Shown piece after piece: positions 1-5,258 of a DNA stretch of 5,258 nt (within the stretch, counting starts at the first letter, position 1; each line of letters starts with the position of its first letter). Below the pieces are notes generated by a model that saw nothing but the letters and a program-made list of their open reading frames with translations, was not told where the DNA came from and ran no database searches. The DNA is from JAWLFY01 sp964462125 (GTDB lineage: Bacteria > Planctomycetota > Planctomycetia > Pirellulales > Pirellulaceae), in NCBI GenBank assembly GCA_964462125.1, contig CAYWXT010000316.1:1-5258 (forward strand). The letters run 5' to 3'. Both the position numbers and the translations under genes were made by a program.

Positions 1-69
1 TGGCGATGCCGGGGCGTGCTCCGGCGCCGAGGCGTCTTGGCAAAGCTTGCGTCTTCGCCGCTTCAACAT
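1..69 (-). CDS. Possible start of a downstream minus-strand gene (partial, uncertain)
   Basis: An ATG on the minus strand at 67-69 opens a frame that stays open for 23 codons to the window edge. It lies 9 bases beyond the stop codon of the globin gene, so it could be the next gene of a minus-strand operon. The predicted start is very basic (MLKRRRRKLCQDASAPEHAP, then on), followed by an Ala/Pro-rich stretch. No clear Shine-Dalgarno sequence precedes it and the piece is too short to assign to a family. It could equally be a chance open frame in GC-rich intergenic DNA. Confidence 0.18.
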   Translation of the reverse strand, partial: MLKRRRRKLCQDASAPEHAPASP

Positions 70-78
70 CCGTTTCGG

Positions 79-462
79 CTAACCGTCAATGTTGGTCGAG
101 CCGGTAATCTGGTCGCTGTACATGGCCAGCCGTGCGAGGACCTTGTCGACGGTTTGCGCGTCAACGCCGCGGGCTTCCAGGGCGTCGGCCATGTGGCCGC
201 AGAACTTGGAGAAATGGTGCCGTTTGATGCCGCGGCCGCGATGGACCTCGGTCAGCTCTTCACCAGTGTAGCGGAGGGGGCCATCGGTCATTGAGGAGAC
301 GAACTCGATTTGCATTCGGCGGATCCGTTCCATCGAAGCGTTCTCAAAAAACGGGGCCAGCTCCTCATCGGCCAGGACTCGGCGATACATGTCATGAACC
401 GCCTCTTGGACCCCTTTGGCGCCCCCAAGGGATTCAAAGAGGGTGGACTTCTCGTTTCCCAT
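79..462 (-). CDS. Group I truncated hemoglobin (HbN-like)
   Basis: A complete 127-residue 2-on-2 globin, a cytoplasmic heme protein that binds O2 or NO. It aligns along its whole length with remembered mycobacterial HbN: LFESLGG at the start, the B helix DMYRRVLADEELAPFF (23-39), the E helix around 44-55, YTGEELTEVHRGRGI (65-79) and HHFSKFCGHMADAL (82-95). By that alignment the proximal F8 heme ligand is His74, B10 is Tyr26, E11 is Gln51 and CD1 is Phe39. The Tyr/Gln distal pair is the HbN arrangement linked to tight O2 binding and NO dioxygenation, so NO detoxification is a reasonable inference. The E7 and E15 equivalents are Ile47 and Val55, where HbN has Leu and Phe. The ATG at 462 gives the usual short pre-A region, and AAGGA lies about 10 bases upstream. 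It is transcribed divergently from the plus-strand cluster, with no visible functional link to it. The family is near certain; the physiological role is inferred. Confidence 0.95.
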   Translation of the reverse strand: MGNEKSTLFESLGGAKGVQEAVHDMYRRVLADEELAPFFENASMERIRRMQIEFVSSMTDGPLRYTGEELTEVHRGRGIKRHHFSKFCGHMADALEARGVDAQTVDKVLARLAMYSDQITGSTNIDG

Positions 463-521
463 CGATCCCGTATCCTTTGTGCGATCAGCGTCGGTGCGAC
501 CCGCGTTGGTGTGCCAGGTTG

Positions 522-549
522 ATCATAGCGGAATCGGTCGAAACTTGAA
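522..549 (-). promoter_or_regulatory. Candidate sigma70-type promoter for the globin gene
   Basis: Read on the minus strand, TTCAAG (plus-strand 544-549) and TATGAT (522-527) are separated by 16 bases. TATGAT differs from the TATAAT consensus at one position; the -35 match is poor (three of six). Initiation would fall near 515, giving a leader of about 50 bases before the globin ATG. I see no FNR- or NsrR-type operator that would point to oxygen or NO control. The call rests on hexamer resemblance only, and planctomycete promoters are not well defined. Confidence 0.35.
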
Positions 550-640
550 TGCCGGAGCGCTATCGGCCGCTTTGCTCGTCGGCACCGCGGACCGTACACT
601 TGTTGAACGCGGTTTGTTGGCGGGATTTTGGTGCGGTCGA

Positions 641-655
641 CAGGCTGGCAGCCTG
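641..655. repeat. Near-perfect palindrome (7-bp arms, 1-base centre)
   Basis: CAGGCTGGCAGCCTG consists of two perfectly complementary 7-base arms, CAGGCTG and CAGCCTG, around one G. It lies about 50 bases upstream of the NHL-repeat gene. Two readings are possible: an operator-like site for a dimeric regulator, since it overlaps a weak candidate -35/-10 pair, or one copy of a dispersed intergenic element. I recall similar GGCTGG-AGCC motifs scattered between genes in planctomycete genomes, but that is memory and was not checked. A one-base loop makes it a poor RNA hairpin, so a terminator is unlikely. Confidence 0.55.
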
Positions 656-702
656 GGCTAGGGTGGGATTTGTTTTTCTCGTGGGGGGGGTTTGGGTGAT
701 TC

Positions 703-1878
703 ATGTTCGAGCGCAAAAGTCGCCGCGGGGTGTGGTTATTGATCGTCGCGGTGATGTGGGCCGTCGGTCCGGCGGCGCGGCGAGTTTCGGCCCAGCAGCC
801 GGCCGAGGAGAGATCCTCGAAAACTGCTGAGCCGGTGCAGACGTTTGCTGGTACGGAGCAATCGCCCGAACTCACGGCACCCTATCGGTCAGGCCAGCCG
901 GTCGGCGAGGCCCGGGAGGTCGCCTTGGGAAACCCGTTCGGCGTCGAGGTTCGGGGCCGGCGCGTCTGGTTGACCACGGTGGACGACCAGTGCATTTGGG
1001 TCACCACCGACGATGGCCGGATGATTCGCCGAATCGCGGGCAATGGCACGAATGGTTACAGCGGCGACGGGGGGCCGGCGACCGAAGCCCAATTCAACTG
1101 GCCGCACGAAGTCCGGGTCAACGGGGCGGGGGACCTGTTCATCGCGGACACGCGGAATCATGCGATTCGAATGGTCAGCGGGTCGACGGGATTCGTGACG
1201 ACGTTGGCCGGCGATGGCGAGGAGGGCTTTGCCGGTGACGGTCAATCGGGCTCCGCAGTACAGTTCCGCCAGCCGCACAGTGTGGTCCTGGACGGTGACG
1301 GGGGACTCTTGGTCGCCGATACGCTAAACCACCGATTGCGACGGATCGACTTGCACACGGGGATTGTTGCCACGATCGCGGGGACGGGGGAACGCAAGCT
1401 ACCCAAGAGCGGCCAGTCCGCGAGGACTGCACCGCTGTTTGGACCGCGTTCCTTGGCTGTTGATGAGACATCCATCTGGATCGCCCTGCGGGAAGGAAAC
1501 AGCATCTGGAGGATCGGTCGAGAGGATGGCACACTGCACCGGGTCGCCGGTACGGGAGCCAAGGGCTATTCCGGCGATGGCGGACCACCGCTGGACGCGA
1601 CCTTCAATGGTCCCAAAGGATTGACCATCGACGGTCAGGGGCGGTTGCTGGTCGTCGACACCGAGAACGATGTCGTCCGCCGCATCGATGTCGAACGAGG
1701 CTCGATCGAGACGGTATTGGGGGGCGAGAGTGGTGGGGGACGTTGGTCGATGAAACGCCCGCACGGAATCGCGCCGCTGGGCGGTTCCCGGTTTCTGGTC
1801 GCCGACTCCGAGAATCATCGGGTATTGATTGGCGGCTCGCTGGAGAGCGGCGGGGAGACCTCTGCGGGTGATCGATGA
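703..1878 (+). CDS. Secreted six-blade NHL-repeat beta-propeller protein
   Basis: A complete protein of 391 residues. Residues 1-30 look like a Sec signal peptide: basic start (FERKSRRG), hydrophobic core WLLIVAVMWAV, and a likely cleavage after VSA before QQPAEE. A linker of about 45 residues follows. Six NHL-type repeats then fill the rest, at about 76-130, 131-187, 188-244, 245-300, 301-350 and 351-377, which predicts a six-bladed propeller. The inter-blade loops carry the usual glycine-rich signature: GNGTNGYSGDGG (113-124), GDGEEGFAGDG (170-180) and GTGAKGYSGDGG (283-294). The strands carry FIADTRNHAIR, LVADTLNHRLRR and LVADSENHRV. Such propellers serve as binding or scaffold surfaces and sometimes as enzymes; no catalytic motif is evident, so the ligand is unknown. 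The ATG at 703 is chosen because it gives the signal peptide; its ribosome site is obscured by a G8 run. The stop lies 10 bases before the next start, suggesting an operon. Confidence 0.9.
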   Translation: MFERKSRRGVWLLIVAVMWAVGPAARRVSAQQPAEERSSKTAEPVQTFAGTEQSPELTAPYRSGQPVGEAREVALGNPFGVEVRGRRVWLTTVDDQCIWVTTDDGRMIRRIAGNGTNGYSGDGGPATEAQFNWPHEVRVNGAGDLFIADTRNHAIRMVSGSTGFVTTLAGDGEEGFAGDGQSGSAVQFRQPHSVVLDGDGGLLVADTLNHRLRRIDLHTGIVATIAGTGERKLPKSGQSARTAPLFGPRSLAVDETSIWIALREGNSIWRIGREDGTLHRVAGTGAKGYSGDGGPPLDATFNGPKGLTIDGQGRLLVVDTENDVVRRIDVERGSIETVLGGESGGGRWSMKRPHGIAPLGGSRFLVADSENHRVLIGGSLESGGETSAGDR

Positions 1879-1888
1879 TCTTGCGTGG

Positions 1889-3001
1889 ATGCCGTGTGGC
1901 GTGACTGTCGTAAAGCCGACCGAGACAGCACTGGAGCGGGCCGTCGCGTTGCTCGCCGCCGGGGAGCTGGTGGGGCTGCCGACCGAGACGGTTTACGGTT
2001 TGGCAGCCAACGCTACCGATGCCGCGGCGGTGGCCAAGATCTTTGTGGCCAAGGGCCGACCATCGACCAACCCATTGATCGTGCATGTCGCGGATCGAAG
2101 CCGGTTGGCGGAGGTCATCGATTGGCCGCCGACGGCGGAGATCCGTTCCCAATTGGATGCAGTCTCGGGGCTCTGGCCGGGGCCTCTGACGGTCATTTGC
2201 CCTCGCGCGGCCTCCATCCCCGACGCGGTGACCGCGGGCCGCGAAACCGTCGCGGTGCGGATTCCCAACCATCCGGTCGCCTTGGAATTACTCAAGCGTT
2301 GCCCCTTTCCGCTGGCGGCACCGAGCGCGAACCGGTCGAACTACATCAGCCCCACGCGTCCCGAGCATGTGGCCGAGGGGCTTGGCGAAGCGGTCTCGTT
2401 GATCTTCGATGGCGGGCCTTGTGAGCATGGAATCGAGTCAACCATCGTGGCGTTGGGCAGCGGTGGGCCACGCCTGCTGCGTCCCGGCGCGATCACGGCG
2501 GAGGACCTTGCCGGGCGACTTGGCGTCCCGGTGTTGGATTCAGAGCCTCTCCGAAAGCCCCCTCAGCCTCTTTCCCGCAAAGCCGAGCAAGAGGGGACTT
2601 CGCAGTTGGGGGCGGAGGCACCGGGGATGACGCAGCGGCACTATGCCCCCAGTACACCGCTGCGGATTTTGGACCAGGCGTCCGTCGGATCGGTTCGGCC
2701 CCGCACGGGTCGACTGGCGTTTGGCCCGATCACGGACGAGGAGGCGTGCCGGTATGCGGCGGTTGAAGTGTTGAGTCCGACCGGAGATCTTCGCGAGGTC
2801 GCCCAGGGTCTGTTCGCGGCGCTCCGCCGCTTGGACGCCTGTGATTTGGATTTGATCGTCTCGGATCGATGCCCGGAGGAGGGAATCGGTCGCGCCGTGA
2901 TGGATCGGCTTCGGCGGGCTGCCAGGGCACCGCACCGCTCGAATCTCACGGATCCCACTTCCGTGCAGCGTGGGGCGCGATTTCCGGGGCTGGGATGCTG
3001 A
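1889..3001 (+). CDS. Sua5-type L-threonylcarbamoyladenylate synthase
   Basis: A 370-residue cytoplasmic enzyme that makes threonylcarbamoyl-AMP from threonine, bicarbonate and ATP, the first step of tRNA t6A37 modification on ANN-decoding tRNAs. The YrdC/TsaC domain spans about 8-210, with PTETVYGL (31-38), KGRPSTNPL (55-63), WPGPLTV (96-102), SANRS (146-150) and ESTIV (183-187). A C-terminal Sua5 domain begins with PGMTQRHYAP (245-254) and ends near EGIGRAVMDRLRRAA (331-345), so this is the long Sua5 form rather than the short TsaC form. It is slightly longer than typical bacterial Sua5 (about 345 residues), through a linker at about 218-244 and a 25-residue tail. The ATG at 1889 is chosen because the conserved domain begins soon after it; the frame is open upstream (ATG at 1829, GTG at 1868), which would overlap the NHL gene. 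No strong ribosome site is seen, consistent with coupling to the preceding gene. The TGA overlaps the next ATG. Confidence 0.95.
   Translation: MPCGVTVVKPTETALERAVALLAAGELVGLPTETVYGLAANATDAAAVAKIFVAKGRPSTNPLIVHVADRSRLAEVIDWPPTAEIRSQLDAVSGLWPGPLTVICPRAASIPDAVTAGRETVAVRIPNHPVALELLKRCPFPLAAPSANRSNYISPTRPEHVAEGLGEAVSLIFDGGPCEHGIESTIVALGSGGPRLLRPGAITAEDLAGRLGVPVLDSEPLRKPPQPLSRKAEQEGTSQLGAEAPGMTQRHYAPSTPLRILDQASVGSVRPRTGRLAFGPITDEEACRYAAVEVLSPTGDLREVAQGLFAALRRLDACDLDLIVSDRCPEEGIGRAVMDRLRRAARAPHRSNLTDPTSVQRGARFPGLGC
2555..2602. repeat. Repeat-like insertion in the Sua5 interdomain linker (candidate)
   Basis: This stretch has a composition unlike the flanking coding sequence: a C-rich run (CCCCC at 2558-2562, CCTCTT at 2567-2572) facing a G-rich run (AAGAGGGG at 2589-2596). 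The 6-base arms CCTCTT and AAGAGG are perfect inverted repeats, and the C5 and G4 runs could extend the stem with a bulge. It encodes Pro/Ser/Lys/Glu-rich residues (about 223-238) exactly between the YrdC and Sua5 domains, where insertion is tolerated. It resembles the CCCCTC...GAGGGG dispersed palindromes I recall from several high-GC genomes, but no second copy is present in this window. Confidence 0.35.
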
Positions 3002-3003
3002 TG
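2999..3003 (+). promoter_or_regulatory. TGATG stop/start overlap (translational coupling)
   Basis: The TGA that ends the Sua5 gene (2999-3001) shares its A with an ATG (3001-3003) in the frame of the sugar-phosphate transferase. Another in-frame ATG lies at 2995-2997. The G runs at 2986-2989 and 2992-2994 are the only ribosome-site-like sequences nearby, so reinitiation by ribosomes finishing the Sua5 gene is the likely mode of translation. Confidence 0.6.
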
Positions 3004-4173
3004 GGTCCACTTCAGCCATGGTTGATCTGGTGTTCTCTGGGAGCGATCGGAGTGCCCTTCGCCGTTGCCCTGTTGAGTCTGTACCCGATCCGTCGTTTTG
3101 CCGGGCAGCTGGGGTTGATGGATCGTCCGGGGGGGCACAAAAGTCACGCCACGCCGACGCCGCTGGGGGGCGGTGTGGGGATATGGCTCGGGGTGATCGT
3201 GGCGTTCGCCTCGGGGACCGCCGTCGTGTGGGCATTGCGGTATTGGCCGGAACTGCAGACGCCGATCCCGGAGTCGGCGGCGGCACATCTGGACGGGGCT
3301 TGGTCACGGGTGGGGCAGATCTGGGCGGTGCTGGCGGCCGGAACCGTGCTCCTCGGGATGGGGTTGTGGGATGACCGCCGCGGGATTCACTGGAGCTTGC
3401 GTTTAGGGGGGCAGTTTTTGATCGCGGCGGTGGTCGTCTACGGGTGGGGCCTTGGTTTCACGTTGTTCATTCAGATCGGCTGGCTGACCAATTTGCTGTC
3501 GGTGATTTGGATCGTGGCGGTGATCAACTCGTTCAACATGCTCGACAACATGGACGGGTTGAGCGGCGGGGTGGCGACGATCATCGCGCTCTCGATGGCC
3601 ACGGTGTTGCTGTCGACACCCAACCCGGGAATGGCCGAGCCGCAACTATTTCTCGGGGCGGTCTTGTTGGTGGTGGCTGGGGCTCTGGCGGGATTTTTGT
3701 GGCACAACCGGCCGCCGGCGAAGATTTTCATGGGGGATGGCGGCAGTTACTTTGTCGGATTTCTCATCGCGGTCACAATGTTGATGGCGACCTATGCCGG
3801 CGGGGGTGTTGCCGGTGCCGTGGCATCGGATGGGACAAGTGTGACTCGGCCGCATGCCGTGTTGGCACCACTGTGCGCGATGGCGGTGCCGTTGTACGAC
3901 ATGTCGACGGTGTTGTGGATCCGGATCCGTGAGGGTCGAAGTCCGTTTGCCGGGGACCGAAGTCACTTTTCGCACCGCCTGGTCGATCTCGGATTGCGTC
4001 GAACCGGGGCCGTGCTGACCATTTATCTGGTCAGCGGAACTTGTGGGTTGGCGGCGATTCTGCTTGCGCACGTCGCGGCGGTGCAGGCGGTCGCCGTGCT
4101 GGGGATCGTCCTCTGCATGTTGTTGCTGATCATGATCTTGGAATCGACGGCATGGCGAAAAAGCGAGGGCTAG
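3001..4173 (+). CDS. WecA/TagO-like polyprenyl-phosphate sugar-1-phosphate transferase
   Basis: A 390-residue polytopic inner-membrane enzyme of glycosyltransferase family 4 (MraY/WecA/TagO). The family transfers a sugar-1-phosphate, commonly GlcNAc-1-P, from a UDP-sugar to undecaprenyl phosphate to start glycan synthesis. Ordered motifs: HKSHATPTPLGGG (46-58), GLWDDRRGIHW (121-131) with the Asp124-Asp125 pair, NSFNMLDNMDGLSGG (176-190) with Asp182 and Asp185, the PAKIFMGDGGSYFVGF block (239-254) with Asp246, and GDRSHFSHRL (318-327) in place of the HIHH-type motif. About ten hydrophobic segments are visible, for example 10-29, 60-78, 107-122, 139-157, 161-177, 216-234, 250-265, 286-306, 336-357 and 361-381. 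The DNMDGL block and absence of MraY-specific signatures favour WecA/TagO-like over MraY; the exact sugar cannot be told. The start is 3001 (TGATG) or 2995, two codons earlier. The frame is open upstream, but that part lies inside the Sua5 gene. The O-antigen-ligase-like gene downstream supports a role in surface polysaccharide. Confidence 0.93.
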   Translation: MGPLQPWLIWCSLGAIGVPFAVALLSLYPIRRFAGQLGLMDRPGGHKSHATPTPLGGGVGIWLGVIVAFASGTAVVWALRYWPELQTPIPESAAAHLDGAWSRVGQIWAVLAAGTVLLGMGLWDDRRGIHWSLRLGGQFLIAAVVVYGWGLGFTLFIQIGWLTNLLSVIWIVAVINSFNMLDNMDGLSGGVATIIALSMATVLLSTPNPGMAEPQLFLGAVLLVVAGALAGFLWHNRPPAKIFMGDGGSYFVGFLIAVTMLMATYAGGGVAGAVASDGTSVTRPHAVLAPLCAMAVPLYDMSTVLWIRIREGRSPFAGDRSHFSHRLVDLGLRRTGAVLTIYLVSGTCGLAAILLAHVAAVQAVAVLGIVLCMLLLIMILESTAWRKSEG

Positions 4174-5258
4174 TGCGGCGCGACGGGGGGGAGTGTGGGG
4201 CGGCCTCTGGCAGCTCAGGCGGGTTCCGCGCCGAATCGCGTTCCCGCCTCCAATGGCGTGGGATCGCCATCGGCGGCTTGGCCGCGACGGTCGTCTACGT
4301 CACTTATTTTCCGAGCGACAGCATCGCGGTGGAGCGTGGGGAGGCGTTGTGGTTTGTCGCGATCGCGATTGTCGTGGCGATGCTCACCGCGGTTCGCTCC
4401 CCGCGCGACGGCGGCGCGCCGAGGGTTTCGTCAGCGACCGCCGAATCGACTGGCGAACAGGCATCCTGGCACCCCCGGGCGTCGAAGCGGTGGTGGGCGA
4501 GCCTGGCCGCCGACGTGGTCCCCGCCGTGATGGCAGCCTGGATGATGCTCGCCGCGTTCGCGACCTGTCCGCCTGGGAACCTTCGCATGGCGACCAACGA
4601 GGCTTGGTTCTGGGTCGCCTGGGCAGCGTTCTTTCCCGCCGCACGGCGATTGTTGGTCGGCGGTGAACTCCGGCGAGCCACGCTGGCGTTGCTCGTTATT
4701 TGCAGCAGCGGCTTGGCGGTGCACGCGCTGCACCAACAATTCGTCAGCTTGCCGCGCACCCAGGCGGAGTTTCGCCAGGACCCGGAGCGGGTGCTGCGGC
4801 TGGCCGGGATCGACGCCCCGCCTGGTTCGGCCGAGCGGATGGCGTTTGAGAATCGGTTGCTCGACGGCGGCCCCACGGCAACGCTCGCCCTGGCCAACTC
4901 ACTGGCCGGGGTGTTGCTGGCCGGTGGCCTGATTGCGCTGGCATTCCTCGCGGGGCACTGGGCCGGTTTGACGCGTTGGCAGCGATCGGGATGGCTGGTG
5001 GCCGTGGCGCTATGTGGCATCGGTTTGATGGCGACCGGCAGTCGCAGCGGATTGGCCGCAGCGGTGATCGGCATGTTGGCGTTGGTGATGTTGCAGGGGC
5101 GGCGTCAGCGGGGACGTTTCCGTCGCTTGGCCTTCGGCGTCGCCGCGGCGGTCGTCGTCGCGGTGATCGGCGGAGTGGGGCTCCTATTCTTTGGCGATCC
5201 GGAATGGATTGAGCAAGCGCCCGCTTCGTTGGCTTACCGGTTCCAATATTGGCGATCG
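4152..5258 (+). CDS. Wzy/WaaL-like O-antigen polymerase/ligase membrane protein (3' partial)
   Basis: The frame is open from ATG 4152 through the last base, giving 369 codons with no stop, so the C-terminus is missing. After a hydrophilic Gly/Ser-rich N-terminus (1-36) there are about nine hydrophobic segments: 37-54, 66-81, 120-137, 150-166, 176-191, 242-268, 280-294, 299-314 and 327-347. Hallmarks of the Wzy_C/O-antigen-ligase superfamily are PTATLALANSLAGVLLAG (241-258), TGSRSG (295-300), resembling the TxSR motif before a membrane helix, and YRFQYWRS (362-369), resembling the conserved Arg/Trp segment after the large periplasmic loop begins. Such proteins polymerise or transfer lipid-linked glycans on the periplasmic side. 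It overlaps the upstream transferase gene by 22 bases. A GTG at 4173, preceded by GCGAGGG, is an alternative start and would nearly abolish the overlap. Polymerase and ligase cannot be separated from this fragment; some planctomycete relatives carry a C-terminal TPR region, which may lie beyond the window. Confidence 0.85.
   Translation, partial: MAKKRGLVRRDGGECGAASGSSGGFRAESRSRLQWRGIAIGGLAATVVYVTYFPSDSIAVERGEALWFVAIAIVVAMLTAVRSPRDGGAPRVSSATAESTGEQASWHPRASKRWWASLAADVVPAVMAAWMMLAAFATCPPGNLRMATNEAWFWVAWAAFFPAARRLLVGGELRRATLALLVICSSGLAVHALHQQFVSLPRTQAEFRQDPERVLRLAGIDAPPGSAERMAFENRLLDGGPTATLALANSLAGVLLAGGLIALAFLAGHWAGLTRWQRSGWLVAVALCGIGLMATGSRSGLAAAVIGMLALVMLQGRRQRGRFRRLAFGVAAAVVVAVIGGVGLLFFGDPEWIEQAPASLAYRFQYWRS

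Larger units (their letters stand above)
463..702. other. Divergent intergenic region
   Basis: This 240-base region separates the minus-strand globin gene from the plus-strand cluster and must hold the promoters of both. The globin-proximal half contains the candidate promoter at 522-549. The other half contains a 15-base palindrome (641-655) followed by a leader of G runs: GGG at 655-657, 661-663 and 665-667, G8 at 683-690, and GGG at 694-696. Reading frames that cross the region have no recognisable protein character. No convincing plus-strand promoter was seen; the best candidate is TCGACA (637-642) and TAGGGT (659-664) with 16 bases between them, which has a weak -10. Confidence 0.7.

Noticed and set aside
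8..41. Small hairpins (GCCGG at 8-12 with CCGGC at 21-25; GCCGAG at 26-31 with CTTGGC at 36-41) as terminators after the globin gene
   Set aside because: Stems are 5-6 bp with no following T tract; the second contains an A-C mismatch when read in the globin direction. Such short pairings are frequent in GC-rich DNA.
288..875. Minus-strand frame of 195 codons across the globin gene and the intergenic region
   Set aside because: It overlaps the globin gene in another frame, has low-complexity basic/Pro/Ser content and matches nothing recognisable.
1829..1888. Upstream start for Sua5 at ATG 1829 or GTG 1868
   Set aside because: These would overlap the end of the NHL gene and add residues before the conserved domain; ATG 1889 matches the family start better.
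2869..3000. Upstream extension of the WecA-like gene from ATG 2869
   Set aside because: The extra 44 residues are Gly/Arg/Ser-rich and lie within the conserved end of the Sua5 gene in another frame; the membrane protein begins naturally at 2995 or 3001.
2540..3307. Long minus-strand open frame (255 codons), and similar ones at 1604-2272, 2641-3288 and 4304-5074
   Set aside because: They lie antisense to well-recognised genes, are rich in Arg/Pro/Ser as expected from GC-rich antisense frames, and show no family resemblance.
1..5258. CRISPR arrays, tRNA or rRNA genes, insertion sequences, toxin-antitoxin or defence genes
   Set aside because: I found no spaced direct repeats, no cloverleaf-like sequence, no transposase motifs and no defence-related proteins on either strand.

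Overview
The window comes from a high-GC bacterial chromosome. The gene families, the G-rich coding strand and the WecA-like/O-antigen-ligase-like pair resemble Planctomycetes, probably Pirellulaceae-like. This taxonomic guess is an inference from style; there is no marker gene such as rRNA to confirm it. I saw no rRNA, tRNA, CRISPR array, transposase or phage gene.

Layout. On the minus strand, positions 79-462 encode a group I (HbN-type) truncated hemoglobin; a second minus-strand reading frame may begin just downstream and leave the window at position 1. A 240-bp divergent intergenic region (463-702) holds a plausible promoter for the globin gene, a 15-bp near-perfect palindrome, and a G-rich leader with an eight-G run just before the next start codon. 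From 703 to the end, four genes run on the plus strand with almost no space between them: a secreted six-blade NHL-repeat protein (703-1878), a two-domain Sua5-type threonylcarbamoyl-AMP synthase (1889-3001), a WecA/TagO/MraY-superfamily polyprenyl-phosphate sugar-1-phosphate transferase (about 3001-4173), and the N-terminal 369 codons of a polytopic Wzy/WaaL-like O-antigen polymerase/ligase (4152 to the window end, incomplete).

How they fit together. The last two genes form a surface-polysaccharide pair: the transferase would load the first sugar phosphate onto the lipid carrier, and the Wzy/WaaL-like protein would polymerise or transfer the lipid-linked glycan outside the inner membrane. 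Sua5 makes the intermediate for t6A tRNA modification and probably belongs to the operon for housekeeping expression rather than for polysaccharide chemistry. The NHL protein is exported and of unknown function. The overlaps (TGATG at 2999-3003, about 22 bp at 4152-4173) and the 10-bp gap at 1879-1888 suggest one translationally coupled transcript.

I did not find a convincing undescribed biological system. The most interesting points are a repeat-like insertion in the interdomain linker of Sua5, the palindrome and the G-run in the intergenic region, and the gene order itself.
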